Part shown: positions 15,347-22,469 of the stretch, in pieces | Layout of the letters: each line of letters begins with the position of its first letter | How positions within the stretch are numbered: position 1 is the stretch's first letter | Origin: a virus | Virus record (IMG/VR): IMGVR_UViG_3300025978_000025 | Location: 1-38,203 of that record | Reading direction: 5' to 3' (one strand) | Length of the DNA stretch: 38,203 bases | Position numbers and translations under genes: made by a program | The notes under the pieces: model-generated | Databases searched by the model: none | What the model saw: the letters and a program-made list of their open reading frames with translations, nothing else | Told to the model about the DNA's origin: nothing

Positions 15347-16332
15347 TTGATGTCCTTGATTTTTACCCTCAGCGACCTGCTGGCGGGCGGTGTGTACGTG
15401 TACTGCGCGATGACGTTGTCGGGGACGTTCAGGCTCTCGACAATCGCCTTGTAGTCGACCTTCGGACGGTAGTGCGTTGCGCCGTAGCTGATTACCCACC
15501 CATCGCCACGGACCCCTTCATGGTCACCGATCAGCTCAATCAACCGCATCTTGGCGGTCTTCTCGCGCGTTTCGGCCTCAACCTTGTCGAGACGTGCCGC
15601 CTCTTTCTCGATGGCCAGATCTTCGATCTCGGATGTTGGCTCGGCAAGACCAGCAGTAGGGACCGGGTGCAGCATCAACAGGTTGTCGAGGTCGCGCGGG
15701 TCGGTCGCGGGCGGAGCTTTGTCGGCAACCACATAGTCTCTATGCCAGCGGGCCGCGTCCTCGAGCAAGGCGCCCTCGAATTCCTCGTCACGCCGGACGT
15801 AGTAGAGTCGAAACTCGAACTTGTACCCACCTACAAGTACAGGAACTAGACAGGTGTCGACCTCGGGCCAGTGGATCAGATGCCAGTGCGACTGCACCAG
15901 AGCCCCGGGGTGAATGTCGTCGGTGCCCTCCTCGCCGTAGTGCTTGGCGACGCCACCGGATACGGTTTTACCCTCGCCGATGTACCTGATGACCGATGGA
16001 GAAACAGCAGCCGCATCGGACGAATTCGCGGACATGGACGGCCCGACATAGACCGCGTCCGCGCTGTCGCCAGCCCACGCATGACGGGGGTGCTGTCGAA
16101 ATGGGGCCGGACGAAGATCAAGCATCAGCTCTTCGCACGGGTACTCCAGAACAAGTCGCTCAAGAAGGTTCCCACGCTCCATCGCCTTCGTGGTCTCCGT
16201 CGGTGGCAGCTTTCCCGTGACCCGCATCAACGCGTCTAGCGGCGTCATGTTAGGGTTGAGCCCCAACGCACCGGCAACGATGCTGGAAGTCATCTTGCCC
16301 TTTCGGGCGGCTACCTGTTCTGCTGTCAGCAT
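15343..16332 (-). CDS. YqaJ-type viral recombinase exonuclease, 329 aa
   Basis: The N-terminus has the YqaJ/lambda-exonuclease-like entry KMTSSIVAGALGLNPNMTPLDAL, then MERGNLLERLVLEYP (the Gx(L/I)xE region), AGDSADAVYV with the catalytic Asp, and an EGK motif at about 122, matching the D-ExK core of PD-(D/E)XK nucleases. A Q-rich HPGALVQSHWHL follows. The C-terminal helix region is Lys/Glu rich. It should degrade one strand of dsDNA ends to give 3' overhangs for annealing. ATG 16332 is favoured by the TCGAGGG site. Confidence 0.8.
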   Translation of the reverse strand: MLTAEQVAARKGKMTSSIVAGALGLNPNMTPLDALMRVTGKLPPTETTKAMERGNLLERLVLEYPCEELMLDLRPAPFRQHPRHAWAGDSADAVYVGPSMSANSSDAAAVSPSVIRYIGEGKTVSGGVAKHYGEEGTDDIHPGALVQSHWHLIHWPEVDTCLVPVLVGGYKFEFRLYYVRRDEEFEGALLEDAARWHRDYVVADKAPPATDPRDLDNLLMLHPVPTAGLAEPTSEIEDLAIEKEAARLDKVEAETREKTAKMRLIELIGDHEGVRGDGWVISYGATHYRPKVDYKAIVESLNVPDNVIAQYTYTPPASRSLRVKIKDIK

Positions 16333-16676
16333 CTTTTCACCCTCGAATTGGGCGGCCCACCGCACACGCTACGGTGAGCCGCTGTTCTCGCCATGGGCGG
16401 CAGGCAGGCCTCCCAGAACGATACTTTGTCGATAGTGGGGCCGAGGGGAGTGACCCCGGCCCCTGACACTGCCGTTCGACACCAGGTGGCTTCCTCGTCC
16501 CCGGCAGTGCCAATCTCGAACCCAGGTGGTGACAACGCGGTTGAATGGGGGGGGTATATATTCGTCCGCATTGCCACCACCCGACCCGGACCATTCCGGG
16601 GATCCCGTTCAGCAACTTTTCTCCCGACGCCAAGGAAGGAATCGGACTCTTGCTGCGCGGGAACCATCGCGATCAT
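16326..16676 (-). CDS. Possible hypothetical protein filling the gap before the exonuclease
   Basis: The frame starts with an ATGA overlap at the stop of the zinc-knuckle membrane gene and ends 7 bases inside the exonuclease start, exactly filling a 340-base gap, which argues for a gene. The 116-residue translation (FLGVGRKVAERD, then Pro/Ser/Gly-rich) is not clearly folded and the interval also carries strong inverted repeats: a GGGGCC...GGCCCC hairpin at 16437-16463 and a CACTGCCG/CGGCAGTG pair. It could equally be a structured leader. Confidence 0.35.
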   Translation of the reverse strand: MIAMVPAQQESDSFLGVGRKVAERDPRNGPGRVVAMRTNIYPPHSTALSPPGFEIGTAGDEEATWCRTAVSGAGVTPLGPTIDKVSFWEACLPPMARTAAHRSVCGGPPNSRVKRC

Positions 16677-16972
16677 TTCGCCACCATCCTACGGCACGAG
16701 TCGCAGTATTGGTGTGACCCACACACGACACGCGGATGCCCGCCGCAGTGAGTACAAAGACCACGAGCACTGCGATACCCGTAGATCGATGCCATGCGCA
16801 GGGGGTGGGTCACAAACAGCACGATACCCACCACCACACGCACGATACGCACTAGCCACCGATCACGACCTCGACCTGCACGCAGTGCGCGCTTGTCGCG
16901 AAGGGCTCGACCAACGGCCTGGTCTCCGAGGCGAACAGCGCGCAGTGGTGGGTAGCGACGTACGGAGTTCAT
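16673..16972 (-). CDS. Membrane protein with C-terminal zinc knuckle, 99 aa
   Basis: ATG 16972 overlaps the next gene's stop (ATGA). A basic N-terminus leads to a hydrophobic helix (IVRVVVGIVLFVTH) near residues 43-56, and the end has CTHCGG and CGSHQYCDSC, two Cys pairs in ribbon spacing. An N-in membrane protein with a small metal-binding tail is implied. Not recognised. Confidence 0.5.
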   Translation of the reverse strand: MNSVRRYPPLRAVRLGDQAVGRALRDKRALRAGRGRDRWLVRIVRVVVGIVLFVTHPLRMASIYGYRSARGLCTHCGGHPRVVCGSHQYCDSCRRMVAK

Positions 16973-17262
16973 GTTACCACCGTCCTGTAGAGTGGTGCGG
17001 ATGCATGCCAGCGCATGCGGTCACGTAGGCCTCTGTTCTCGAATTCAGCATCCATCACGTGGGCCACAAATTCATCTGGTCCGTATATGTTCCTCACCAG
17101 CTCCACCTCGGAGGCGATGAGCGTTGACCGACATCGTGGGCAGTCGACGGCCTGCTGCACAACCGTTCCATCGCAGTCGCTGTACGCCTGATAGTAGGCA
17201 GTAGGAAGAGTCACCCACTCGCGTAGCGTGAACGGTCTACCGCAGTTGCAGTGGTCACGCAT
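16969..17262 (-). CDS. Zinc-ribbon-like protein, 97 aa
   Basis: The chosen ATG at 17262 overlaps the end of the upstream gene; a longer frame to 17322 lies inside that gene. Early CNCG and later CPRCRS are two metal-binding pairs about 35 residues apart, fitting one zinc ribbon. The remainder is helical and charged (EFENRGLRDRMRWHAS). Function unknown. Confidence 0.55.
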   Translation of the reverse strand: MRDHCNCGRPFTLREWVTLPTAYYQAYSDCDGTVVQQAVDCPRCRSTLIASEVELVRNIYGPDEFVAHVMDAEFENRGLRDRMRWHASAPLYRTVVT

Positions 17263-17530
17263 ATCGCTCACCCATGTCCTCGCGGTCGATCTCCCGCTGC
17301 TCTTCGTGGTCGAGACGCTCATCCTCGAGGTCGTCGAGAACGTGGTTTGCTATGCATTCCTCCTCGACAGCGCTCAGCACATCCGGCGGGAGACACGCCC
17401 GAACGCTCCCCCCTGGCGAGTGGTGCACAGCAACAACGCTCTCGATATCGACAACTCCGTCATCGTCGACAGACGCCGTGATCTCGCAGGTCAACGTCAA
17501 CTCATAGGTGATGGTACGTTGTGTGATCAT
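17255..17530 (-). CDS. Acidic hypothetical protein, 91 aa
   Basis: ATG 17530 follows the stop of the upstream gene by 2 bases. A beta-rich start (TITYELTLTCEITASVDDDG) is followed by a long acidic helix (VLDDLEDERLDHEEQREID). No family recognised; it is coupled on both sides. Confidence 0.55.
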   Translation of the reverse strand: MITQRTITYELTLTCEITASVDDDGVVDIESVVAVHHSPGGSVRACLPPDVLSAVEEECIANHVLDDLEDERLDHEEQREIDREDMGERYA

Positions 17531-17532
17531 GG

Positions 17533-17760
17533 CTAGTCGTCCATCGGCATGCCGTCGACGTGCTCGGCTTCGATGTCGGTGGCCTGTATCGGCTCCCACT
17601 CGACAAGACCGGCCTCAAGATCGTCGGCAAACGCCAACAGCACACGCGCCGCGTCCGTCCCTACGTACTCGAGAGCCTTGGCGCGCATCCTGGCCACGCA
17701 GTCCTCGACACCGGCCCGAGCCCCGGAAGAATAGTAGATGTCGGCACGAGTCGGTGTCAT
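17533..17760 (-). CDS. Small acidic hypothetical protein, 75 aa
   Basis: ATG 17760 overlaps the stop of the large upstream gene by ATGA. The product is mostly helical (VEDCVARMRAKALEYVGTDAARVL) with an acidic C-terminus (EAEHVDGMPMDD). Not recognised. Confidence 0.55.
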   Translation of the reverse strand: MTPTRADIYYSSGARAGVEDCVARMRAKALEYVGTDAARVLLAFADDLEAGLVEWEPIQATDIEAEHVDGMPMDD

Positions 17761-18560
17761 TTGGACACCGCCTTGATCGCCGATACGTGGCAGCCGAAAA
17801 GATCTGTTGACGCGCTATCGAGAGAGCGATACAGGCCCGAGAGCATCGATTGCATCTCGCCGCCCGACAGTGCGCTGCACGTGGCCTCGTCAACCGCGAC
17901 CTCTCCCGACAGCACCGAATAGCATGCGCATTCCATCTCACCGGCCTTGCTGTGCGCATCGCTGATTGCATCGAGTAGCGATTGGCATGTTGCTCCGAGC
18001 TTCCGCAGGAATCCGTCGGAGTCTTTCTTGCCTCCCACGTGGCAGCCAAAGCTCGCAGCTAGACGAGCAATCACCGCGTCGGTGGACGATATGATCGCGT
18101 GGTTGTCGCGCGCCACCACGTCAGCGGTGGACGGGCGCATCCCCTTGCGCCGGTCAGGGTCCGGGTTGGGAAGGTTCGATCTCAGGGCTTGCCCCGACAG
18201 CGACGATGCGGCTTTGGCAGCCCTGAAATGAGCGCGGGCCTGGTCGTGGGCAGCAACAGCTGAACCCAGGATATCGGCGGCCTGGCGGAACGCCGATGGC
18301 TCGACGAGTGACGCGTCAGGGTTCCGCACCTGAGCCAGCATCCCATTGCGCTGCATTAGGATGATTTTCCCACCACAATCACAAGCGTACAAGTACAGCC
18401 TGGCCCCGTCTGACGACGGCATCGGCACTATTCCGGTCGTCAGATCTGGGCCTCCGTAGCTGCGCTGGCATTTTCGGCACGTGGCGATTGCCTTAGGTGT
18501 GCTCTCGTGCGCTAATATCGATTGCTGTGTGCTGCTGATGATTGCTGTCGTCGATGCCAT
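17757..18560 (-). CDS. Hypothetical protein with N-terminal zinc ribbon, 267 aa
   Basis: ATG 18560 follows GGAGGCAGCC. Residues about 25-65 carry CRKCQRSYGG and later YACDCGG, a four-Cys ribbon. The remaining 200 residues are helical, Ala/Ser-rich, with Cys-containing loops (FGCHVGGKKD and a second GCHV at the end), suggesting a repeat of the same element. It begins the minus-strand block at the divergent promoter region. It may be a DNA- or RNA-binding early protein; unproven. Confidence 0.6.
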   Translation of the reverse strand: MASTTAIISSTQQSILAHESTPKAIATCRKCQRSYGGPDLTTGIVPMPSSDGARLYLYACDCGGKIILMQRNGMLAQVRNPDASLVEPSAFRQAADILGSAVAAHDQARAHFRAAKAASSLSGQALRSNLPNPDPDRRKGMRPSTADVVARDNHAIISSTDAVIARLAASFGCHVGGKKDSDGFLRKLGATCQSLLDAISDAHSKAGEMECACYSVLSGEVAVDEATCSALSGGEMQSMLSGLYRSLDSASTDLFGCHVSAIKAVSK

Positions 18561-18603
18561 GGCTGCCTCCAATGGCGCGGCGTGATTGCCGCAATGTGTA
18601 TTG

Positions 18604-18632
18604 AGTCTGCCACGGTGGTTTGTGGTTGTCAA
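18604..18632 (-). promoter_or_regulatory. Candidate promoter of the minus-strand early block
   Basis: On the minus strand TTGACA (perfect -35) at 18632-18627, a 17-base spacer and CAGACT (3/6) at 18609-18604. Weak -10, but located 44 bases before the ATG at 18560. Confidence 0.35.
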
Positions 18633-18644
18633 TAAAAAAAGACA

Positions 18645-18673
18645 TTGACTTTTGTGTGGCGATTCACGATAAG
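18645..18673 (+). promoter_or_regulatory. Promoter of the RHH-led plus-strand block
   Basis: TTGACT at 18645-18650, a 17-base spacer and GATAAG at 18668-18673. The start point would fall at or very near the ATG at 18680, so a leaderless transcript is expected, in line with the absent Shine-Dalgarno. Confidence 0.5.
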
Positions 18674-18679
18674 CGTTGC

Positions 18680-18859
18680 ATGAGCACACCATCGAAAAAA
18701 CCACGTCAGCTCTGGTTCCGGGCCGACACATCTATAGAGCGTCGCATTGACGCAGTGGCGAAACGGCTGCCGGCGTCGCCAACGCGGTCGCAAGTCGTCC
18801 GCGAAGCCGTTCTTCGTGGGCTGCCGGACCTCGAGCGCGATGCGGGTTGTGGCAAGTGA
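18680..18859 (+). CDS. Ribbon-helix-helix transcriptional regulator, 59 aa
   Basis: The core QLWFRADTSIERRIDAVAKRL then SQVVREAVLRGLPDL fits the RHH (MetJ/Arc/CopG) pattern: a short strand, helix A with basic residues, a turn and helix B. Size is typical. ATG 18680 is preferred over an earlier frame extension because the RHH begins shortly after it and the promoter ends just before it. It sits between two divergent blocks and probably represses one or both. Confidence 0.8.
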   Translation: MSTPSKKPRQLWFRADTSIERRIDAVAKRLPASPTRSQVVREAVLRGLPDLERDAGCGK

Positions 18860-18872
18860 TCCGGGGGCGACG

Positions 18873-19169
18873 ATGATCTTTCGCGCGTACGAGCAAACGC
18901 ATTCCGATGTTTTCAACCTCGGGGTCGTCGAAGCCGCCGACCCCATCAGCGCAATAGCGATAGCGTCTGGCAAACGAAGGCACGCTAACTCGACGGTCGG
19001 GGTGGTCGCGAACGGGGAGTTGCTCCCTAGCGTCGACCGACATGTTGCGATGACGATGCCTCGCAATCGGGCCGAGTGGCAAAGAGTGCAGAAACGAAAC
19101 ACCGGGGCAGCGCTTGCGGCGGGTCGAGCCATTCGGCGAGAATCGTTGGGCAGGAGGTCGTGGGAATGA
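18873..19169 (+). CDS. Hypothetical protein, 98 aa
   Basis: ATG 18873 follows GGGGGCGACG; an ATG at 18840 overlaps the regulator gene and is less likely. The product reads MIFRAYEQTHSDVFNLGVVE, AADPISAIAIASGKRR and a basic end (AALAAGRAIRRESLGRR). Short with a beta-alpha start; not recognised. Confidence 0.5.
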   Translation: MIFRAYEQTHSDVFNLGVVEAADPISAIAIASGKRRHANSTVGVVANGELLPSVDRHVAMTMPRNRAEWQRVQKRNTGAALAAGRAIRRESLGRRSWE

Positions 19170-19279
19170 CTCGCCGCGAACTCCTGGACTCGATCGACAG
19201 CGCTCTTCGCGGCGAGGACCGTGCACACAACCTTCGCATGCGTTTGTTCTGTGGACTGAGAGAGGTGATAACGACATGA
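19166..19279 (+). CDS. Tiny hypothetical protein, 37 aa
   Basis: ATG 19166 overlaps the preceding stop and lies after GGAGGTCGTGGGA. The product is a helical peptide, TRRELLDSIDSALRGEDRA, with a short tail. It overlaps the next gene by ATGA. Function unknown. Confidence 0.5.
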   Translation: MTRRELLDSIDSALRGEDRAHNLRMRLFCGLREVITT

Positions 19280-19563
19280 ATCAGAAGTTCGCCGTTGGAG
19301 ATCGCGTAGAGTGGACAAGTTCGTCGGGCGGGTCCACGGTTACCAAGCGCGGCGTTGTGATTGAGGTCATCCAGCCCGGGAGAGAGCCAGGATTTTTGAG
19401 GTGGCATTGCGGCAGAGGAAGGTCAGAGGAGAGCTATGCCATCGGTGAAGTTGAGGCCGAACGTTGGAGCACTTCGCGCCAAGAGCGAGTGTTTGTAAAG
19501 CAGTCACAACCATACTGGCCAGCCGCGAACAAGCTGCGACTGGTCAGCAAGAAGGAGAAGTGA
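19276..19563 (+). CDS. SH3-like hypothetical protein, 95 aa
   Basis: ATG 19276 overlaps the preceding stop. The start FAVGDRVEW then TKRGVVIEV matches the compact beta-barrel opening seen in many phage SH3-like or KOW-like small proteins. A charged Gly/Arg part (RWHCGRGRSEESY) follows. Function unknown. Confidence 0.5.
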   Translation: MNQKFAVGDRVEWTSSSGGSTVTKRGVVIEVIQPGREPGFLRWHCGRGRSEESYAIGEVEAERWSTSRQERVFVKQSQPYWPAANKLRLVSKKEK

Positions 19564-19928
19564 TGCACCAAACCATAACGCTGGACAACCTCAAGGGCGG
19601 CGCCGTCCTTGAACGATTTGAGGACGAGCTCAAACGCCTAGCCGAGAACGTCATTGACCCCAATTGCGAGGCCAGGGCCAAACGTGAGATCGTCTTGCGC
19701 ATCGTCGTCAAGCCGGACTCCGAGCGTCGCATTGCCACGATCGGGATCTATGCGTACTCCAAACTTGCTCCGCCGCTGGCGCTAGTGACGCGTGCGTTCT
19801 TCGCCAAAGACGGAGGCCAAGCTGTGGCGTTCGAGGATGACCCGCAGCAGCTCACACTCGACAAGTTCATCGAGACCAAACCACAACCCAACAACGTAGC
19901 GCAGCTACCGAAAGCAGACGCCAAATGA
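19563..19928 (+). CDS. Hypothetical protein, 121 aa
   Basis: ATG 19563 follows AAGGAGAAG at good spacing. The product has ITLDNLKGGAVLERFEDELK, then VLRIVVKPDSERRIA, TIGIYAYSKL and a Gln/Pro-rich tail. This order (DELK, IVVKPD, beta strand) is seen in some phage conserved proteins that precede the next gene type, but I cannot name it. Confidence 0.55.
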   Translation: MHQTITLDNLKGGAVLERFEDELKRLAENVIDPNCEARAKREIVLRIVVKPDSERRIATIGIYAYSKLAPPLALVTRAFFAKDGGQAVAFEDDPQQLTLDKFIETKPQPNNVAQLPKADAK

Positions 19929-20650
19929 TCGCAGAAGCCATTGCCAAGATCCAAGAGCTAACCAGGACAGGACTAGAGGTAGGGCCGAAGTCGGCGCGCA
20001 AGGTGGTGATGCCAAGTGGGGATCTGGCTGACCTTGAGTGCCCAAAGGCCACGGCCGAAACCGTCAAGCTGACGACGCTTGTGGCTTTGTCGGAGTACGT
20101 CAGGACCGACTTCGATAGCGTGAAGGGAGCCGGTATCTTCGTGTTCGGGCCAAAGCTCGTCCAGCTCAACTCGAAGATATTTGGAGACTTCCGCCAGCGC
20201 GAGACGTTCATCTGTGTTGAGCCCCATGTGTCTGATGGTTTCCACTTCAACGACTACATGGAGATCGACACTTTCGTTACGGCGCTGCAGTCGCATTTTG
20301 TGTGGGACGCCATGGTGTCGCAGGTTCTCGGAGTGGTCGGAAACATCCAGTCCGAACTCGTGCAGACCTCGGCCGATGACGGAGTTTCGCAGACCGTGAC
20401 GGCGCGGTCCGGCATTGTCAAGGTGACAACACTTCCCGTCCCCAATCCGGTATCACTATGCCCGTTCCGCACCTTCCCTGAAATCGAACAGCCGGCGTCA
20501 AAATTCGTACTTCGCATGAGGAGACGCGATGGATCGTTGCCGCTCGTGGCGCTCTTCGAGACCGGTGACAACCAGTGGCAGGTTGAGGCCATCAAGAAGA
20601 TCGGCACATACTTGCGTGACCAGAACCTTGGTATCCCGGTGTTCGCGTAG
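19925..20650 (+). CDS. Conserved phage protein of unknown function, 241 aa
   Basis: ATG 19925 overlaps the preceding stop by ATGA. The protein resembles, from memory, a broadly distributed phage family: VKLTTLVALSEYVR, GAGIFVFGPKLVQL, FICVEPHV, MEIDTFVTALQSHFV, LGVVGNIQSELVQTSADDG, QTVTARSGI, TLPVPNPVSLCPFRTF-EIEQPASKF and VALFETGDNQWQ. These elements follow the usual order. Such genes usually neighbour replication/recombination genes, as here. Confidence 0.7.
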   Translation: MIAEAIAKIQELTRTGLEVGPKSARKVVMPSGDLADLECPKATAETVKLTTLVALSEYVRTDFDSVKGAGIFVFGPKLVQLNSKIFGDFRQRETFICVEPHVSDGFHFNDYMEIDTFVTALQSHFVWDAMVSQVLGVVGNIQSELVQTSADDGVSQTVTARSGIVKVTTLPVPNPVSLCPFRTFPEIEQPASKFVLRMRRRDGSLPLVALFETGDNQWQVEAIKKIGTYLRDQNLGIPVFA

Positions 20651-20651
20651 G

Positions 20652-21074
20652 ATGGCGCGGGGTAGCTCAGTGGTAGAGCCGGAGTCTCATAAACTCCATG
20701 CCGCTGGTTCGATTCCAGCCCCCGCAACCATCCCCACCGAGATACAGGAGTGCGTCGCTCTCGTGAGGTGGATGCTCTCCCGCGGCATCATCTTCATGCA
20801 TGTTCCCCTGGAGTCCGTGCGCTCACAGCAGGGGCGCGCCATCCAGAAGGCGATGGGTGCATCCAAGGGATTCCCTGACTACATCATCATCACCAAGGCG
20901 CCACTCAGACCAGAGGCCCGCGGGATATTCATCGAGATGAAGCGGAGACGTGGTGGACGTGCGTCCGCAGAGCAGGGCCACTGGATATCGATGCTTCTAG
21001 ATAACGGGTGGCAAGGAGCAGCATGCAACGGCGCACGGGACGCTGTCGAGTTCTTGAAGGGTCTTGGGTTTTGA
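20652..21074 (+). CDS. VRR-NUC nuclease with a tRNA gene inside its first codons
   Basis: The conserved domain covers PTEIQECVALVRWMLSRGI (motif with Glu and Gln), MGASKGFPDYIII (GxPD), FIEMKRRRGGRASAEQGHWI (ExK and QxxW) and a C-terminal LLDNGWQGA, the VRR-NUC pattern. This places the active core after the tRNA. ATG 20652 begins 1 base after the preceding stop, as other coupled starts do, but the next 75 bases are the CAU tRNA. The downstream GTG 20763 has AGGAG at 10 bases but would drop the EIQ motif. The true start is undecided. Role: PD-(D/E)XK nuclease in replication or recombination. Confidence 0.7.
   Translation: MARGSSVVEPESHKLHAAGSIPAPATIPTEIQECVALVRWMLSRGIIFMHVPLESVRSQQGRAIQKAMGASKGFPDYIIITKAPLRPEARGIFIEMKRRRGGRASAEQGHWISMLLDNGWQGAACNGARDAVEFLKGLGF
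20656..20730 (+). tRNA. tRNA with CAU anticodon, initiator-like C1/A72
   Basis: All arms fold: acceptor CGCGGGG pairs with CCCCGCA except position 1 (C1 x A72), D arm GCTC/GAGC, anticodon stem GGAGT/ACTCC with loop CTCATAA (CAU at 34-36), T arm GCTGG/CCAGC with loop TTCGATT, and an encoded 3' CCA. The C1-A72 mismatch is the initiator (fMet) hallmark, but the anticodon stem lacks the three G-C pairs and position 11-24 is C-G, elongator-like. The CAU anticodon could also belong to Ile2 (with lysidine) or elongator Met. Confidence 0.9.
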
Positions 21075-21080
21075 CGAATC

Positions 21081-22469
21081 GTGCGCTACACCCTCCGACC
21101 CTACCAGCTCGACGCAATTGAGCGAACGCGCGCGGAGATCCGATCCGGACGCAAGCGCGTCGTCATCGTAGCCCCGTGCGGCGCTGGCAAAACATCCATC
21201 GCATGCTCGATCATCGAGTCTGCGGTCGCCAAGGGCAATCGGGCTATCTTCGTGGCTCACCGAAAAGAGCTCGTGGGACAGGCATCGGCTCGCCTAGACT
21301 CCATCGGCATCGACCACGGTATCATCATGGCCGACCACGAGCGCTACAATCCCGAGTGCCAGGTCCAGGTAGCGAGCGTTCAAACACTCATCCGACGAGA
21401 CCACCCGCAAGCCCAGCTCGTGGTTTTCGATGAGGCGCACCTCAGCATCTCGAAGTCGTGGCTAGCGATCGTCGAGAGCTATAAAGATGCCGTGATCCTT
21501 GGCCTGACCGCCACACCCTACCGAGGCGATGGCAAGGGACTGCACCACATCTTCGACGGCATGGTGGTCGTGGCACAGCCTCGCGAGCTTGTCCCAGACT
21601 ACCTGATGGATCCGCGCATCTTCGCGCCGGACAAGCCCGACCTCCGCAAGATCCGAACAGTGCGTGGAGACTACGACGAGACACAGCTTGCCGGCGTGAT
21701 GATGGCTGCCCAACTCGTGGGCAATGCCGTCGACCAGTGGGTCAAAATCGCTAGTGGTGTTCGCACTCTCGTATTCGCGGTCAATGTCGCTCACTCGCTG
21801 GCTCTGTGCGACCGGTTCCGAACTGCCGGTGTTGCCGCTGAGCACATCGACGCCACGACGCCTGCCGCTGAACGTGAAGCAACGCTTACCAGACTACGCA
21901 GCGGAGAGACGCGCGTTGTCTGCAACGTCGGCATTCTGACCACCGGCTACGACCTGCCAGAGCTCGGTTGTGTGTCGCTCGCCAGGCCGACCCAGTCGCT
22001 GGTGCTCGCGTTGCAGATGATTGGCCGCGTTCTTCGCCCGTCGGCCGGGAAGTCGGCTCCCATCATCCTCGACCACGGCGGGGTTGTGCATAAGCATGGT
22101 CACCCCCTCGACGAACGCGATTTCACTCTCGACGACCTTCCTCGAGTCGAACGCGGGACGGGCGAGCGAAAAACATCGACCGTCAAGATCTGCGACGAGT
22201 GCCAGGCGGTGGCTCCGTCGTCGGCGGTAGAGTGTCCAGAGTGCGGCGTTGTGTTCGCCATCAAGACGCCGATGCCCGAGGAGCACGACGGAGAGCTGCG
22301 AGAGCAGCAGATCGGGAAGCGACATCCGCGCGTGGCCAAGGCCGACAAGATCAGTGAGTGGCAACGGCTCGAGGAGACGCGCAAGCTAAAGGGCTACAAG
22401 CCTGGTTGGTCAGCGCATCGGTACCGGGCGCTGTTTGGGGTGTGGCCTCGGGGTGTGCGCAACGGGTAG
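21081..22469 (+). CDS. SF2 DEAH-type helicase with C-terminal zinc ribbon, 462 aa
   Basis: Motif I APCGAGKTS (31-39), DEAH (from 117), motif III TAT (about 142), and motif VI QMIGRVLRP (about 311-319) give an SF2 helicase of the type III restriction/SSL2-like group. A four-Cys ribbon, CDECQ...CPECG, lies at about 371-388, followed by a charged tail that ends RALFGVWPRGVRNG. GTG start at 21081. It likely unwinds DNA at origin or recombination intermediates, near the VRR-NUC, conserved protein and primase. The 3' 50 bases are echoed at 25097-25146. Confidence 0.9.
   Translation: MRYTLRPYQLDAIERTRAEIRSGRKRVVIVAPCGAGKTSIACSIIESAVAKGNRAIFVAHRKELVGQASARLDSIGIDHGIIMADHERYNPECQVQVASVQTLIRRDHPQAQLVVFDEAHLSISKSWLAIVESYKDAVILGLTATPYRGDGKGLHHIFDGMVVVAQPRELVPDYLMDPRIFAPDKPDLRKIRTVRGDYDETQLAGVMMAAQLVGNAVDQWVKIASGVRTLVFAVNVAHSLALCDRFRTAGVAAEHIDATTPAAEREATLTRLRSGETRVVCNVGILTTGYDLPELGCVSLARPTQSLVLALQMIGRVLRPSAGKSAPIILDHGGVVHKHGHPLDERDFTLDDLPRVERGTGERKTSTVKICDECQAVAPSSAVECPECGVVFAIKTPMPEEHDGELREQQIGKRHPRVAKADKISEWQRLEETRKLKGYKPGWSAHRYRALFGVWPRGVRNG

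Noticed and set aside
16490-16560. Minus-strand tRNA-like GGTTCGAGA T-loop match
   Set aside because: The T stem does not pair (CTGGG against TTGGC) and no acceptor or anticodon arm could be built around it.
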